From NCBI RefSeq assembly GCF_002951615.1, contig NZ_CP019062.1, positions 558,001 to 622,000 on the forward strand: 64,000 nt of DNA, in the 5' to 3' direction. A program made the translations under genes and the position numbers. The notes beneath the pieces are model-generated. The model saw nothing but the letters and a program-made list of their open reading frames with translations, was not told the DNA's origin and ran no database searches. This document shows, one piece after another, positions 17,709-30,667 of this stretch (the stretch's first letter is position 1; each line of letters opens with the position of its first letter). The stretch comes from Rahnella sikkimica. Lineage in GTDB: Bacteria; Pseudomonadota; Gammaproteobacteria; Enterobacterales; Enterobacteriaceae.

Positions 17709-20700
17709 TTGAGCCAGGAATATACAGAAGATAAAGACGTTACCCTGAAAAGACTGAGCAATGGTCGCCGTATTTTGGAGGCTTTGCTGGTTGTGGTCGC
17801 GATTTTTGCTGCTTACTTGATGGCAGCACTGGTGAGTTTTAACCCCTCTGATCCAAGCTGGTCGCAGACCGCGTGGCATGGGCCTATTCATAACTGGGGC
17901 GGTGGTGTGGGTGCCTGGATGGCCGACACGCTGTTCTTCATCTTTGGCGTATTTGGTTACGCGATTCCCGCTATTATTCTGTGTCTTTGCTGGGCGGCTT
18001 TCCGTCAGCGTGATAACCAGGATTTCGTCGATTATTTTGCTCTGTCGCTGCGCCTCATTGGTACGCTGGCGCTCATTGTCACGTCTTGCGGTCTGGCATC
18101 CGTCAACGTCGATGACCTTTACTATTTCGCTTCTGGCGGGGTGATCGGCAGTTTGCTGAGCACGGCGATGACGCCGTATTTCAATAACGTCGGGGCGACG
18201 CTGGTTCTGCTCTGCGTTTGGGCGGCCGGGCTGACGCTGTTCACAGGCTGGTCATGGCTGACGATCGCGGAGAAAATCGGCGGTGCAGTGCTTGGCGTCA
18301 CCAATATCGTGACCAACCGCTCGCGCCGTGATGAAGATTACGAATACGACGAGCAGGACGATCCGTTACTGGAAGAAGACGACGAAAAACCGGCAGCGAA
18401 TGTGGCACCCGTCGCGGTGGCGGCAACAGCAGCGGCCGCAGTGCCTGCTGCCGCCATCGCCGCGTCAGATGTCGATGAAGATGACGTTCTTTTCTCTGCG
18501 CCTTCCGTAACAGATCCGGCAGTGCAAACCCCACAGGTTTCGCCTGTGACGGCGGCCGAACTGGCTCCTGTTGTGGCGACTGAAACGGTGAATCCTTACG
18601 CCGCAGAACCGCCAGTGGCGGATATTGCTCCGCCCCCGCAAGCGCCTCATCCTGCGGCTCCGCCGTTATACAACTTCGAAATTCCGGAAGAAACGCCGGT
18701 ACCGCGTCACCCGCAACCGGTACAGCAATCACCTTCTCCGGCACCGGTTCATCGAAGCGATGACGATGGCCCGAGCATGGGCAACTGGCAGACGGCGGTT
18801 GAACATTCGCGTTCTCCGTTTGATTTCAGCTCAGCACCACCGGATGCCGCGCAGATTGCGAGCGTTGCGGCCACTGCTGCGCTGGCTACCGGTCTGGCGC
18901 AGGCTGGTCAGTCTGCGGTGACGTCTGTCGGCAATACGTTTATGCCTGCCTTCAGCGCTGTGAGTGATGAAAATCCTCAGGTGAAGAAAGGCTTCGGGCC
19001 GGAACTGCCGCGTCCGAATCCGGTGCGTATTCCAACGCGTCGCGAACTGGCTTCCTACGGCATTAAATTGCCGTCGCAGCGGATGGCCGAACAGCAGGAA
19101 CACGCACAGGCCGCCGCACAAAAAGATGTCGAGCAATCTGACTGGGATAATGATCCTCTGGCCCAGGCCGATCAGGAAGCCCGACAGGAAGCTGCGCTGC
19201 AGGAAGCTTTTGTTGCCCAACAGCAGGAACGCTACGGTGAATCAGTCACTGAAGATGCTCCTGACGACGAAGCGGCATTGCAGGAAGCGGAATTACGTAA
19301 TGCGTTTGCGGCGCGTGAAAACGCGCGTTATGAGCAGGATGTCGAACCGCAAAGTGGCGTGGTTCAGCACCATCATTCGCAGAACTTGCCGCCAGAAGCG
19401 GCAAATACCGCTGCGGATGATTTCGCTGCTGCGGCGATGAAACTGAGCCAGCACGATGCGTTCAGTTTCTCTCCAATGGCTGATCTGGTCGATGATACAC
19501 CGTCAGAACCATTATTCACCTTGCCCGCGCAGGCAGAAGAAGAGCCGCAACTCGCGACCTTTGCACAACAACCGCCTTATCAGCGTCAGGCGGTTTCAGA
19601 GCCTGTGCAACATGCGCAGGAGTATGAAGCGCCACGTCAGTCATCACCGTCATCGCAGCCTGACATGGACAGTTTGATCCATCCGTTCCTGATGCGTAAC
19701 GAGCAGCCGCTGGTCAAGCCGACAACGCCGCTGCCGTCTCTGGATTTACTGACCTCGCCACCGGCGGAAGCAGAACCTGTTGACGAGTTCGCCCTCGAGC
19801 AGATGGGCAATCTGATTGAAGCGCGCCTGAATGATTACCGCATTAAGGCGGATGTTGTCGGGAAGTTGCCGGGGCCGGTTATCACCCGTTTCGAACTGGA
19901 TCTGGCACCGGGCGTGAAAGCAGCGCGTATTTCCAACCTGTCGCGTGACCTTGCGCGTTCATTGTCCGCCGTCGCGGTGCGTGTCGTGGAAGTGATCCCC
20001 GGCAAGCCGTACGTTGGTCTGGAATTGCCAAATAAAAAGCGCCAGACCGTGTATCTGCGTGAAGTGCTGGATTGCGCGAAATTCAAAGAAAGTACGTCTC
20101 CGCTGACGATCGTGCTGGGTAAAGATATTTCAGGCGAACCGGTTATCGCCGATCTGGCGAAAATGCCGCACTTGCTGGTGGCCGGTACAACCGGTTCCGG
20201 TAAATCTGTGGGCGTTAACGCCATGATCCTCAGCATGTTGTATAAATCCACACCGGAAGATGTGCGTTTCATCATGATTGACCCGAAAATGCTCGAGTTA
20301 TCCGTGTATGAAGGGATCCCGCATCTGCTGACAGAAGTGGTTACCGACATGAAAGATGCGGCCAACGCGCTGCGCTGGTGTGTCGGCGAGATGGAGCGTC
20401 GCTATAAACTGATGTCCGCGCTGGGTGTGCGTAATCTGGCGGGTTATAACGAACGTATCCTTGAAGCGGAAGCGATGGGCCGACCGATTCCGGATCCTTT
20501 CTGGAAGCCGGGCGACGGTATGGCTGCAGAACCGCCATATCTGCAAAAAGAACCGTTTATCGTGGTGCTGGTGGACGAATTTGCTGACCTGATGATGACC
20601 GTCGGTAAAAAAGTGGAAGAGCTGATTGCGCGTCTGGCACAGAAAGCCCGTGCAGCCGGTATCCACTTGGTGCTGGCAACGCAGCGCCCTTCCGTCGATG

Positions 20701-21206
20701 TGATTACCGGTCTGATCAAGGCGAACATTCCTACACGTATTGCCTTCACGGTTTCGAGCAAAATTGACTCCCGCACCATCCTTGATCAGGGCGGCGCAGA
20801 ATCTCTGCTGGGTATGGGGGACATGTTGTATATGGCGCCTAACTCGTCGATTCCTGTTCGTGTTCACGGCGCATTTGTTCGTGATCAGGAAGTGCATGCA
20901 GTGGTTCAGGACTGGAAAGCGCGCGGTCGTCCTAAGTACATCGAAAGCATCGTTTCCGGTGGCGACGATGGCGAAGGTGGTGGTCTGGGTCTGGACGGTG
21001 ATGAAGAACTCGACGCCCTGTTTGATCAGGCCGTTGCCTTCGTCGTCGACAAGCGTCGCGCATCCATTTCAGGCGTTCAGCGTCAGTTCCGTATCGGTTA
21101 TAACCGCGCGGCGCGAATTGTTGAACAGATGGAAGCGCAGGGCATTGTCAGTGCACCGGGTCATAACGGTAATCGTGAAGTGCTGGCTCCGCCATCACAC
21201 GAATAA
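17709..21206 (+). CDS. ftsK: DNA translocase FtsK
   Basis: Septal DNA pump that couples division to chromosome dimer resolution with XerCD at dif. The TTG start at 17709 ([17 protein letters not shown]) matches the conserved N-terminus and has GGAG 8 bases upstream; it gives 1165 residues. Four transmembrane segments lie in the first ~200 residues. A long Ala/Pro/Gln/Glu-rich linker (about 220-700) follows. The motor has Walker [10 protein letters not shown] (about 823-831) and Walker [12 protein letters not shown]. The C-terminal gamma winged helix ([19 protein letters not shown]) reads KOPS. It is shorter than E. coli FtsK (1329), entirely through the variable linker. Confidence 0.97.
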   Translation: MSQEYTEDKDVTLKRLSNGRRILEALLVVVAIFAAYLMAALVSFNPSDPSWSQTAWHGPIHNWGGGVGAWMADTLFFIFGVFGYAIPAIILCLCWAAFRQRDNQDFVDYFALSLRLIGTLALIVTSCGLASVNVDDLYYFASGGVIGSLLSTAMTPYFNNVGATLVLLCVWAAGLTLFTGWSWLTIAEKIGGAVLGVTNIVTNRSRRDEDYEYDEQDDPLLEEDDEKPAANVAPVAVAATAAAAVPAAAIAASDVDEDDVLFSAPSVTDPAVQTPQVSPVTAAELAPVVATETVNPYAAEPPVADIAPPPQAPHPAAPPLYNFEIPEETPVPRHPQPVQQSPSPAPVHRSDDDGPSMGNWQTAVEHSRSPFDFSSAPPDAAQIASVAATAALATGLAQAGQSAVTSVGNTFMPAFSAVSDENPQVKKGFGPELPRPNPVRIPTRRELASYGIKLPSQRMAEQQEHAQAAAQKDVEQSDWDNDPLAQADQEARQEAALQEAFVAQQQERYGESVTEDAPDDEAALQEAELRNAFAARENARYEQDVEPQSGVVQHHHSQNLPPEAANTAADDFAAAAMKLSQHDAFSFSPMADLVDDTPSEPLFTLPAQAEEEPQLATFAQQPPYQRQAVSEPVQHAQEYEAPRQSSPSSQPDMDSLIHPFLMRNEQPLVKPTTPLPSLDLLTSPPAEAEPVDEFALEQMGNLIEARLNDYRIKADVVGKLPGPVITRFELDLAPGVKAARISNLSRDLARSLSAVAVRVVEVIPGKPYVGLELPNKKRQTVYLREVLDCAKFKESTSPLTIVLGKDISGEPVIADLAKMPHLLVAGTTGSGKSVGVNAMILSMLYKSTPEDVRFIMIDPKMLELSVYEGIPHLLTEVVTDMKDAANALRWCVGEMERRYKLMSALGVRNLAGYNERILEAEAMGRPIPDPFWKPGDGMAAEPPYLQKEPFIVVLVDEFADLMMTVGKKVEELIARLAQKARAAGIHLVLATQRPSVDVITGLIKANIPTRIAFTVSSKIDSRTILDQGGAESLLGMGDMLYMAPNSSIPVRVHGAFVRDQEVHAVVQDWKARGRPKYIESIVSGGDDGEGGGLGLDGDEELDALFDQAVAFVVDKRRASISGVQRQFRIGYNRAARIVEQMEAQGIVSAPGHNGNREVLAPPSHE

Positions 21207-21401
21207 AATATTTTGGTTTAACGGTTTTTGGTTAAGAAGGGTCGCGAATGCGGCCCTTGTGCAAAGATGCGTAAAATGACGGTTTTTCAGATGATTGAGC
21301 TACCACCGGGGCGTTGCCTCGGATAGAGTTCGCACCATACGTCTTTTGTCTTCGTGAAAGGCATCGTCTGAAGTTTAAGGATTTTTGAGGTAATGATAAG
21401 A

Positions 21402-22013
21402 ATGAAAAAATTGTTATTGGTAGGGTGTTTACTGACTGCATTTACCTCCGCTTCCGTTTTGGCGGATGCCAGCAGTGATCTCAAATCCCGCCTGGGTAAA
21501 CTGAACACTTTCCACGCCAGCTTCACTCAGACTGTCACCAGCGATGACGGCTCTGCCGTTCAGCAGGGTGAAGGTGAACTGTGGGTCAAACGTCCAAACC
21601 TGTTTAACTGGCATATGACGACACCGGATGAAAGCATTCTGGTTTCTGATGGCAAAACCCTCTGGTTCTACAACCCGTTTGTTGAGCAGGTGACCGCAAC
21701 CTGGCTGAAAAATGCCACCGGCAACACGCCGTTTATGCTGATTACCCGTAACGACAGCAGCGACTGGTCGAAATATAACGTGAAACAGCAGGGCGATGAC
21801 TTCCAGCTGACGCCGAAAGCGTCCACCGGAAACCTGAAGCAATTTGCGATCACCGTTACGCCGTCAGGCACCATTAAAAGCTTTGCTGCGGTTGAGCAGG
21901 ATGGCCAAAAGAGCGCTTATACCCTGAAGGGTGAGCAAAATGCGTCTGTCGATGACGCGAAGTTTAAATTTACTCCGCCGAAAGGTGTGACGGTGGACGA
22001 CCAGCGTCAGTGA
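21402..22013 (+). CDS. lolA: Outer-membrane lipoprotein carrier protein LolA
   Basis: Periplasmic chaperone that takes lipoproteins from LolCDE and hands them to LolB. The 203-residue precursor has a Sec signal peptide [21 protein letters not shown] with cleavage before DASSDLKS. The mature hydrophobic-cavity protein contains [13 protein letters not shown] and ends GVTVDDQRQ. An ATG three codons earlier (21393) is in frame, but the GAGG at 21387-21390 is too close to it. It is followed 7 bases later by rarA, with which it is cotranscribed. Confidence 0.96.
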   Translation: MKKLLLVGCLLTAFTSASVLADASSDLKSRLGKLNTFHASFTQTVTSDDGSAVQQGEGELWVKRPNLFNWHMTTPDESILVSDGKTLWFYNPFVEQVTATWLKNATGNTPFMLITRNDSSDWSKYNVKQQGDDFQLTPKASTGNLKQFAITVTPSGTIKSFAAVEQDGQKSAYTLKGEQNASVDDAKFKFTPPKGVTVDDQRQ

Positions 22014-22020
22014 GGTTAGC

Positions 22021-23364
22021 TTGAGTAATCTGTCACTCGATTTTTCCCAGAATGAATTCCAGCCACTGGCCGCGAGAATGCGGCCAGTAACACTTGCAGA
22101 ATACATAGGTCAGCAGCATCTTCTCGCGCCCGGCAAACCTTTGCCGCGTGCCATCGAGGCAGGGCAGTTGCACTCTATGATTTTGTGGGGGCCGCCGGGA
22201 ACCGGGAAAACCACGCTGGCAGAACTCATTGGTCGCTATGCGAATGCCGACGTTGAGCGGATTTCAGCGGTCACCTCAGGGGTGAAAGATATTCGCGAGG
22301 CTATCGAGCGTGCCCGGCAAAACCGTGATGCCGGGCGTCGCACCATTCTGTTTGTTGACGAAGTCCACCGCTTCAACAAAAGTCAGCAGGATGCTTTTCT
22401 GCCGCATATCGAAGACGGTACGATTACGTTTATCGGTGCGACCACAGAAAATCCGTCCTTCGAACTCAATTCCGCCTTGTTATCCCGCGCCCGTGTTTAT
22501 CTCCTCAAATCGCTGACGGCTGAAGATATCGAAAAAGTCATCGATCAGGCGCTGACAAACGCAGAGCGGGGTTACGCCAATGAAAAAATCCGCGTTCCGC
22601 CGGAAACCCGCCGCATGTTATCTGAACTGGTCAACGGCGATGCCCGTCGTGCGCTGAACAGCATCGAAATGATGGCGGATATGGCGGAAATTGACGCCAA
22701 AGGCTATCGCACGCTGACGCCTGAATTGCTCACCGAGATTGCCGGTGAACGCAGCGCGCGTTTCGATAACAAAGGTGACCGCTTTTACGATCTGATTTCT
22801 GCGTTACATAAATCCGTGCGCGGTTCCTCGCCGGATGCGGCACTTTACTGGTATGCCCGCATTATTACGGCAGGCGGCGATCCGCTTTATGTTGCGCGCC
22901 GCTTACTGGCGATAGCGTCTGAAGACGTGGGCAATGCCGATCCGCGCGGTATGCAGGTGGCTATTTCAGCCTGGGATTGCTTTACCCGCGTCGGTCCGGC
23001 AGAAGGCGAACGGGCTATTGCGCAGGCGATTGTTTATCTTGCGTGTGCCCCAAAAAGTAACGCGGTCTACAGCGCCTTTAAAGCGGCGATGCGGGATGCG
23101 CGAGAAATGGCCGATTACGATGTGCCGGAGCATTTGCGTAATGCACCGACCAAGCTGATGAAAGAAATGGGACTAGGCGCGGAGTACCGTTATGCGCATG
23201 ACGAGCCTAATGCCTACGCCGCCGGTGAGGATTATTTCCCGCCAGAAATGGCCCGCACCCAGTATTATTATCCGACTTCTCGCGGGCTCGAAGGCAAGAT
23301 CGGTGAAAAGCTGGCATGGCTCGCTGAACAAGATCAAAATAGCCCCACAAAACGCTACCGCTAA
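22021..23364 (+). CDS. rarA: Replication-associated recombination ATPase RarA
   Basis: AAA+ ATPase (MgsA/WRNIP1 family) that acts at stalled replication forks and duplex ends. The 447 residues match the family. Walker A is GPPGTGKTT, Walker [11 protein letters not shown], and sensor [12 protein letters not shown]. The C-terminal tetramerisation domain ends [12 protein letters not shown]. The start is TTG at 22021, behind GAGG, giving MSNLSLDF as in E. coli. Encoded directly after lolA. Confidence 0.97.
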   Translation: MSNLSLDFSQNEFQPLAARMRPVTLAEYIGQQHLLAPGKPLPRAIEAGQLHSMILWGPPGTGKTTLAELIGRYANADVERISAVTSGVKDIREAIERARQNRDAGRRTILFVDEVHRFNKSQQDAFLPHIEDGTITFIGATTENPSFELNSALLSRARVYLLKSLTAEDIEKVIDQALTNAERGYANEKIRVPPETRRMLSELVNGDARRALNSIEMMADMAEIDAKGYRTLTPELLTEIAGERSARFDNKGDRFYDLISALHKSVRGSSPDAALYWYARIITAGGDPLYVARRLLAIASEDVGNADPRGMQVAISAWDCFTRVGPAEGERAIAQAIVYLACAPKSNAVYSAFKAAMRDAREMADYDVPEHLRNAPTKLMKEMGLGAEYRYAHDEPNAYAAGEDYFPPEMARTQYYYPTSRGLEGKIGEKLAWLAEQDQNSPTKRYR

Positions 23365-23396
23365 TTTTATCGTTGCGGTAAGGTTACCAGTGATAA

Positions 23397-24764
<1,368 letters not shown>

Positions 24765-24790
24765 CCCCGCTATGTACTGAATAATATAGC

Positions 24791-24819
24791 GAAAAAGCGC
24801 CTCAGGGCGCTTTTTTTAT
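24791..24819 (+). terminator. Intrinsic terminator of serS
   Basis: The stem AAAGCGCC/GGCGCTTT with a short loop runs into a seven-base T-tract, about 30 bases after the serS stop. Confidence 0.9.
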
Positions 24820-24879
24820 GGATAAAATCGTGCGCTGCATTAAATTACCGGTATTTCATCTGAGTCAACCGGGCCTTTT

Positions 24880-24893
24880 TTGATAGCAGACAA
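24880..24893 (+). promoter_or_regulatory. Candidate FNR site upstream of the ynfE-dms operon
   Basis: TTGAT-AGCA-GACAA matches the FNR consensus at 8 of 10 positions, 160-170 bases before the first reductase gene. FNR activation of dms/ynf operons is established in E. coli. The mismatch in the second half keeps confidence low. Confidence 0.35.
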
Positions 24894-24896
24894 AGT

Positions 24897-24913
24897 TTAC
24901 TAACCCTTAGTAA
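24897..24913. promoter_or_regulatory. Perfect 17-bp inverted repeat upstream of the dms operon
   Basis: TTACTAA-CCC-TTAGTAA is a perfect 7-3-7 palindrome four bases after the candidate FNR site and about 140 bases before the first reductase gene. It resembles an operator. It is one base off the 7-2-7 spacing of NarL/NarP sites, so no regulator is assigned. Confidence 0.4.
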
Positions 24914-25051
24914 GTAATATCCACACCATCTGAGTGGGTACATTTCTGATCTGAAAACACAACTTCACGGCCTGCTCATTTTTTTGCCAGGGTTTTAGCC
25001 ACCGGTTTCTCACGGGTGTGCTTTGGCGAGGCAACTTAGCGGAGCGCGAAA

Positions 25052-27507
25052 ATGTCGGTAATCAAATCAGATAAAATCACGGAAAAGAACGGTATCAGTC
25101 GCCGTACGCTGATGAAAACATCCGCGCTGGCCGGTTTAGCCATCGCGGCGGGGGGCGTTTCACTTCCTTTCAGCCGCAAAGTTTTAGCCGACGTGACCGG
25201 TGCTAAAGCTGTTTCAACACCTGAAGATAAAGTGGTATGGGGCGCGTGCTCCGTTAACTGCGGCAGCCGGTGTGCGCTGCGTCTTCATGTCCGTGATGAC
25301 GAAGTTTACTGGGTCGAAACTGACAATACCGGCAACGATATTTACGGCGACCATCAGGTTCGGGCCTGCCTGCGCGGGCGTTCGAACCGCCGCCGTATGA
25401 ATCATCCTGAGCGCCTGAATTATCCGATGAAACGCGTCGGTAAGCGCGGAGAAGGGAAATTCAAACGTATCAGCTGGGAAGAAGCCTTCGACGAAATTGC
25501 CAATAACCTGAAGCGAATTGTCGCCCAATACGGCAATGAAGCGGTGTATATCAATTATACTTCCGGCGTTGTGGGCGGCAACATTACCCGCTCATCGCCT
25601 TACGCCTCGCTGGTCGCTCGTCTGATGAACTGCTACGGCGGTTTCCTCGGCCATTACGGGACTTACAGCACCGCGCAAATTGCCTGCGCCATGCCTTACA
25701 CCTATGGCAGTAACGACGGTAACAGCACGTCCGACATCGAAAACAGCCAACTGGTGGTTCTGTTTGGCAATAATCCGGCAGAAACACGCATGAGCGGCGG
25801 CGGGATTACTTACTACCTCGAACAGGCGCGTCAGCGCTCGAACGCCAAAATGATCGTGATTGACCCGCGTTATACCGATACTGCCGCCGGGCGTGAAGAT
25901 GAATGGATCCCAATCCGTCCGGGAACTGACGCCGCACTGGTTGCTGGTCTGGCGTATGTTCTGATCACCGAAAATTTGGTCGATCAGGCTTTCCTCAATG
26001 CCTATTGCGTCGGTTACGACGAAAAAACCTTACCGGCAGACGCCCCCGCCAACAGCCATTACAAAGCTTATATTCTCGGGCAGGGCGCGGACGGCACGGC
26101 TAAAACACCGGAATGGGCTTCACGCATCACTGGCATTCCGGCAGACAAAATCGTGAAACTGGCACGGGAAATCGGTCAGGCTAAACCGGCCTATATTTCT
26201 CAGGGTTGGGGGCCACAACGTCAGGCAAACGGTGAACTGACGTCACGTGCGATCACCATGCTGCCGATTCTGACTGGTAACGTCGGGATTAACGGCGGCA
26301 ACAGCGGGGCGCGTGAATCCACGTATACCCTCACCATTGAACGTATGCCGGTGCTGGACAATCCGGTCAGGACGCAGATTTCCTGTTTCAGCTGGACTGA
26401 TGCAATTGTGCGTGGCCCTGAAATGACGGCTAAAGCTGACGGCGTTCGCGGGAAAGACAAACTGGATGTGCCGGTCAAGTTCATCTGGAACTATGCCGGT
26501 AACGCCATCACCAATCAGCATTCTGACATCAATAAAACCCACGATATTTTGCAGGACGATTCGCAGTGCGAAATGATCGTCGTGCTCGAAAACTTCATGA
26601 CCTCCTCGGCAAAATACGCCGATATTTTGCTTCCGGACTTAATGACCGTGGAACAGGAAGACATTATTCCTAACGATTACGCCGGGAATATGGGGTATCT
26701 GATTTTCATTCAGCCCGCGACATCCGCTAAGTTTGAACGAAAAGGCATCTACGAAATGATGAGCGAAGTCGCACGGCGGCTTGGCCCGGATGTTTATCAG
26801 AAATTCACGGAAGGACGTACACAGCGCGAGTGGTTGCAAACGCTTTACGCAAAAATGCTGGCTAAAGACCCGGCATTACCGGCCTACGAAGAACTGCGCG
26901 AAATGGGCATTTATAAGCGTAAAGACCCTGCCGGGCATTTTGTCGCCTATAAAAATTCCGTCAGGATCCTCAGGCCAATCCGCTGAAAACGCCGTCCGGT
27001 AAAATAGAAATTTACTCTTCCGCTCTGGCAAAAATTGCCGGTGAATGGGAGCTGAAAAAAGACGAAACCATCAGCCCGTTACCGGTTTATGCCTCAACCT
27101 TCGAAGGCTGGGACGACCCGAAACGCAGCCAGTTTCCGTTGCAGATGTTCGGTTTCCATTACAAAGCGCGTACCCATTCAACCTACGGCAACATCGATGT
27201 TTTGCAGGCCGCGTGCCGTCAGGAAGTCTGGATCAACCCGCTGGACGCACACATCCGTGGCATCCAAAACGGCGACAAAGTGAAAGTCTTCAATGATCGT
27301 GGCGAAGTGCGCGTGGCGGCGAAAGTCACGCCGCGCATCATGCCCGGCGTTGTCGCCATGGGGCAGGGCGCGTGGCATCAGGCCAATATGAAGGGTGACC
27401 GTATTGACCACGGTGCCTGCATGAACACGCTGACGACTCAGCGGCCCTCGCCTCTGGCGAAGGGTAACCCTCAACATACCAATCTGATTCAAATAGAAAA
27501 AGTCTGA
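25052..27507 (+). pseudogene. ynfE: YnfE-type selenate/DMSO reductase catalytic subunit, frameshifted
   Basis: Molybdenum bis-MGD oxidoreductase of the DmsA/YnfE family, exported by Tat. The Tat motif SRRTLMK is at 16-22. FeS cysteines are C66, C70, C74 and C106. The sequence is closest to E. coli YnfE (for example GPDVYQKFTEGRTQ, MGIYKRKDP). The frame reads 644 codons and stops at 26984-26986. The remaining homologous region (KTPSGKIEIYSS to HTNLIQIEKV) continues to 27507 in another frame. One T is missing in the TT at 26956-26958: adding it restores YKNFRQDPQANPL and an 818-residue protein. The rest looks intact, so this is either a recent inactivation or a sequencing error. Without the last ~175 residues the cofactor-closing C-terminal domain is lost. 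Confidence 0.9.
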
Positions 27508-27589
27508 GAAGCGCAGGACAAAGAGCCTGGCTCAGTGACACGGTCGTTAAATTTTCGTCCCGTAAACCGGGGCGTATGCGGAGTAAGTT

Positions 27590-30037
27590 ATGTCGGAACA
27601 AAACAGAAATAAACCCGGTTCAGGTGGCGGGATCAGCCGCCGTGAACTGGTCAAAAGCACCACACTGGCCGGTATGGCCGTCGCAGTAGGGGGAATATCG
27701 CTGCCGTTCAAATCTGTCCGCGCAGATTCAGCCACCGTGGCTGCCAAACCGGCTGAAGAGAAAATCGTCTGGAGTGCGTGCACGGTAAACTGCGGCAGCC
27801 GTTGTCCGCTCAGAATGCACGTTGTTGACGGCGAAATTCGTTACGTTGAAACCGACAACACCGGCGACGACGATTACGAAGCATTGCATCAGGTGCGCGC
27901 CTGTTTGCGCGGACGTTCAATGCGTCGGCGTGTTTACAATCCTGACCGGCTGAAATACCCGATGAAGCGCGTCGGTAAACGCGGTGAAGGTAAATTTAAA
28001 CCTATCAGCTGGGATGAAGCGTTCGACACACTGGCAGGCAGCCTGAAAGATATTATCCAACGTTTTGGCAATGAAGCGATTTACCTGAACTACGGCACCG
28101 GCACGCTGGGCGGCACCATGACCCGCTCATGGCCGCCGGGCAAAACCCTGATTGCACGCCTGATGAATTGCTGCGGCGGTTATCTCAATCATTACGGCGA
28201 TTACAGCTCAGCACAAATTGCTGCTGGTCTGAATTATACGTATGGCGGCTGGGCGGACGGGAACAGCCCTTCAGATATCGAAAACAGCAAACTGGTGGTG
28301 CTGTTCGGTAATAATCCGGGCGAAACCCGCATGAGCGGCGGCGGCGTGACGTATTACCTCGAGCAGGCCCGCCAGAAATCCAACGCCCGCATGATCATTG
28401 TGGATCCGCGCTATACCGACACCGGCGCGGGTCGTGAAGATGAATGGATTCCGATTCGTCCGGGCACCGACGGGGCGCTGGCGGCAGCGCTGGCTCACGT
28501 GATGATTACCGAAAATCTGGTCGATCAGCCGTTCCTCGATAAATATTGCGTCGGTTACGATGAGAAAACCTTACCCGCCGGTGTCCCGCAGAATGCGCAT
28601 TATAAAGCCTATATTCTCGGCGATGGCCCGGATGGGATTGCAAAAACGCCAGCATGGGCAGCAAAAATTACCGGTATTTCAGTTGATAAAATCGTGAAGC
28701 TGGGGCGTGAAATCGGTCAGGCAAAACCGGCCTTTATTACACAGGGCTGGGGGCCGCAGCGCCATGCAAACGGCGAAATCGCAACCCGGGCCATTGCGAT
28801 GCTGGCGATTCTGACCGGCAACGTGGGCGTTCACGGCGGGAATTCCGGCGCGCGCGAAGGATCTTACGAAATCCCGTTTGTACGGATGCCGACGTTTGAA
28901 AACCCTATTCAGACCAGTATTTCCATGTTCCTCTGGACTGACGCTATCGTCCGGGGCCCTGAAATGACGGCCACCAAAGACGGCGTGCGTGGAAAGGCCA
29001 AACTGGATGTGCCGATCAAGTTTATCTGGAATTATGCGGGTAACTGCCTGATCAATCAGCATTCTGATATCAACCGTACACATGACATTCTCCAGGACGA
29101 TACGCAGTGCGAGATGATTGTGGTGATTGATAACCACATGACGTCATCGGCGAAGTATGCAGATATTATTCTGCCGGACTGCACGGCGTCTGAGCAGATG
29201 GATTTCTGTCTGGATGCTTCCTGCGGCAACATGGACTACATCATTTTTGCCGATCAGGCGATCAAGCCACGTTTTCAGTGCAAAAATATTTATGAAATGA
29301 CTTCTGAGCTGGCGCGCCGTATGGGTGTTGAGCAGAAGTTTACGGAAGGACGTACGCAGGAAGAGTGGATGCGTCATCTGTATCAGCAATCGCGTGAAGC
29401 GCTGCCTGAACTGCCGGATTTCGACACGTTCCGCAAACAGGGCATGTTCAAGAAACGCGATCCTGAGCAGCATCATGTGGCGTATAAAGCGTTCCGCGAA
29501 GATCCGGCAGCCAATCCGCTGGACACTCCTTCCGGCAAAATCGAAATCTACTCGGCCGAACTGGCCAAAATTGCCGCCGAATGGGAACTCGCCAAAGACG
29601 ATGTGATTGACCCGTTGCCGGTTTATGCCGCGGGTTTTGAGAATTATGACGATCCGCTGGCCAGCAAATATCCCCTTCAACTGACCGGCTTCCATTACAA
29701 AGCGCGCACCCATTCAACCTACGGCAACGTCGACGTGCTCAAAGCCGCCTGTCGTCAGGAAATGTGGATCAACCCGATGGATGCTTCACAGCGCAGTATC
29801 ACGAACGGCGACATGATCCGCATCTACAACGATCGCGGCGAAGTGCGTATTGCCGCCAAAGTGACACCACGCATGATGCCGGGCGTTGTCGCGCTCAGCG
29901 AAGGTGCCTGGTATTCCCCCGACAGTAAGAAAATCGACCGTGCAGGCAGCATCAACGTACTGACGTCTCAAAGGCCTTCACCGCTGGCGAAAGGTAACCC
30001 CTCTCACACCAACCTTGTGCAAGTGGCTAAGGTTTAA
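27590..30037 (+). CDS. dmsA: Anaerobic dimethyl sulfoxide reductase chain A
   Basis: Catalytic subunit of the membrane-anchored DMSO/amine-N-oxide reductase, using bis-MGD molybdenum. The product is 815 residues (E. coli DmsA 814). The Tat signal SRRELVK is at 16-22. [4Fe-4S] cysteines are C64, C68, C72 and C105 in CTVNCGSRCPLRM...RACLRGRS. The Mo-ligand region TMTRSWPPG is retained. It is much closer to DmsA than to YnfF, and sits at the E. coli dmsABC locus next to serS. It starts 82 bases after the broken ynfE-type gene with no terminator between. The intact copy should supply the operon's activity. Confidence 0.96.
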   Translation: MSEQNRNKPGSGGGISRRELVKSTTLAGMAVAVGGISLPFKSVRADSATVAAKPAEEKIVWSACTVNCGSRCPLRMHVVDGEIRYVETDNTGDDDYEALHQVRACLRGRSMRRRVYNPDRLKYPMKRVGKRGEGKFKPISWDEAFDTLAGSLKDIIQRFGNEAIYLNYGTGTLGGTMTRSWPPGKTLIARLMNCCGGYLNHYGDYSSAQIAAGLNYTYGGWADGNSPSDIENSKLVVLFGNNPGETRMSGGGVTYYLEQARQKSNARMIIVDPRYTDTGAGREDEWIPIRPGTDGALAAALAHVMITENLVDQPFLDKYCVGYDEKTLPAGVPQNAHYKAYILGDGPDGIAKTPAWAAKITGISVDKIVKLGREIGQAKPAFITQGWGPQRHANGEIATRAIAMLAILTGNVGVHGGNSGAREGSYEIPFVRMPTFENPIQTSISMFLWTDAIVRGPEMTATKDGVRGKAKLDVPIKFIWNYAGNCLINQHSDINRTHDILQDDTQCEMIVVIDNHMTSSAKYADIILPDCTASEQMDFCLDASCGNMDYIIFADQAIKPRFQCKNIYEMTSELARRMGVEQKFTEGRTQEEWMRHLYQQSREALPELPDFDTFRKQGMFKKRDPEQHHVAYKAFREDPAANPLDTPSGKIEIYSAELAKIAAEWELAKDDVIDPLPVYAAGFENYDDPLASKYPLQLTGFHYKARTHSTYGNVDVLKAACRQEMWINPMDASQRSITNGDMIRIYNDRGEVRIAAKVTPRMMPGVVALSEGAWYSPDSKKIDRAGSINVLTSQRPSPLAKGNPSHTNLVQVAKV

Positions 30038-30048
30038 TGGAGCAAAAC

Positions 30049-30666
30049 ATGACAACTCAATATGGATTTTATATTGATTCAAGCCGCTGCACAGGCTGCA
30101 AAACCTGCGAACTGGCCTGTAAGGATTTCAAAAACCTGACGCCAGATGTCAGCTTCCGCCGGGTATACGAGTATGCCGGTGGCGACTGGCAGCAGGACGG
30201 CGATGGCTGGCACCAGAATGTCTTCGCCTATTACCTGTCGATTTCCTGTAACCATTGCGCGGATCCGGCCTGCACCAAAGTTTGCCCGAGCGGTGCGATG
30301 CATAAACGGGAGGACGGTTTTGTGGTGGTCAACGAAGACGTATGTATCGGTTGCCGTTACTGCCATATGGCTTGCCCGTACGGTGCGCCGCAGTACAACG
30401 AAGCCAAAGGTCATATGACCAAATGTGACGGCTGCTACGAGCGGATCGCGGAAGGCAAGAAACCTATTTGCGTTGAATCCTGCCCGCTGCGCGCGCTGGA
30501 TATGGCACCAATAGAAGAGCTGCGTGCGAAATACGGTGAACTGGCTGAAGTCGCGCCTTTGCCTGCAGCACATTTTACTCACCCTAATATCGTCATCAAA
30601 CCCAATGCGAATTGCCGTCCTGTAGGCGATACCACGGGTTATCTGGCTAACCCGAAGGAGGTTTGA
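30049..30666 (+). CDS. dmsB: DMSO reductase iron-sulfur subunit DmsB
   Basis: Electron-transfer subunit carrying electrons from DmsC to DmsA. It is 205 residues, the E. coli length. It has four [4Fe-4S] cysteine groups: CTGCKTCELACK, CNHCADPACTKVCP, CIGCRYCHMACP, and CDGC...CVESCP. The ATG at 30049 (MTTQYGFYIDSS) has GGAG 6 bases before it. An in-frame ATG at 30037 overlaps the dmsA stop but would place the ribosome site inside the gene. As the only FeS subunit here, it would have to serve both catalytic subunits if the first were functional. Confidence 0.97.
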   Translation: MTTQYGFYIDSSRCTGCKTCELACKDFKNLTPDVSFRRVYEYAGGDWQQDGDGWHQNVFAYYLSISCNHCADPACTKVCPSGAMHKREDGFVVVNEDVCIGCRYCHMACPYGAPQYNEAKGHMTKCDGCYERIAEGKKPICVESCPLRALDMAPIEELRAKYGELAEVAPLPAAHFTHPNIVIKPNANCRPVGDTTGYLANPKEV

Positions 30667-30667
30667 G

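Noticed and set aside
20298..20897. 199-codon minus-strand open frame
   Set aside because: Antisense to the conserved FtsK motor domain, His/Arg-rich product typical of a shadow frame.
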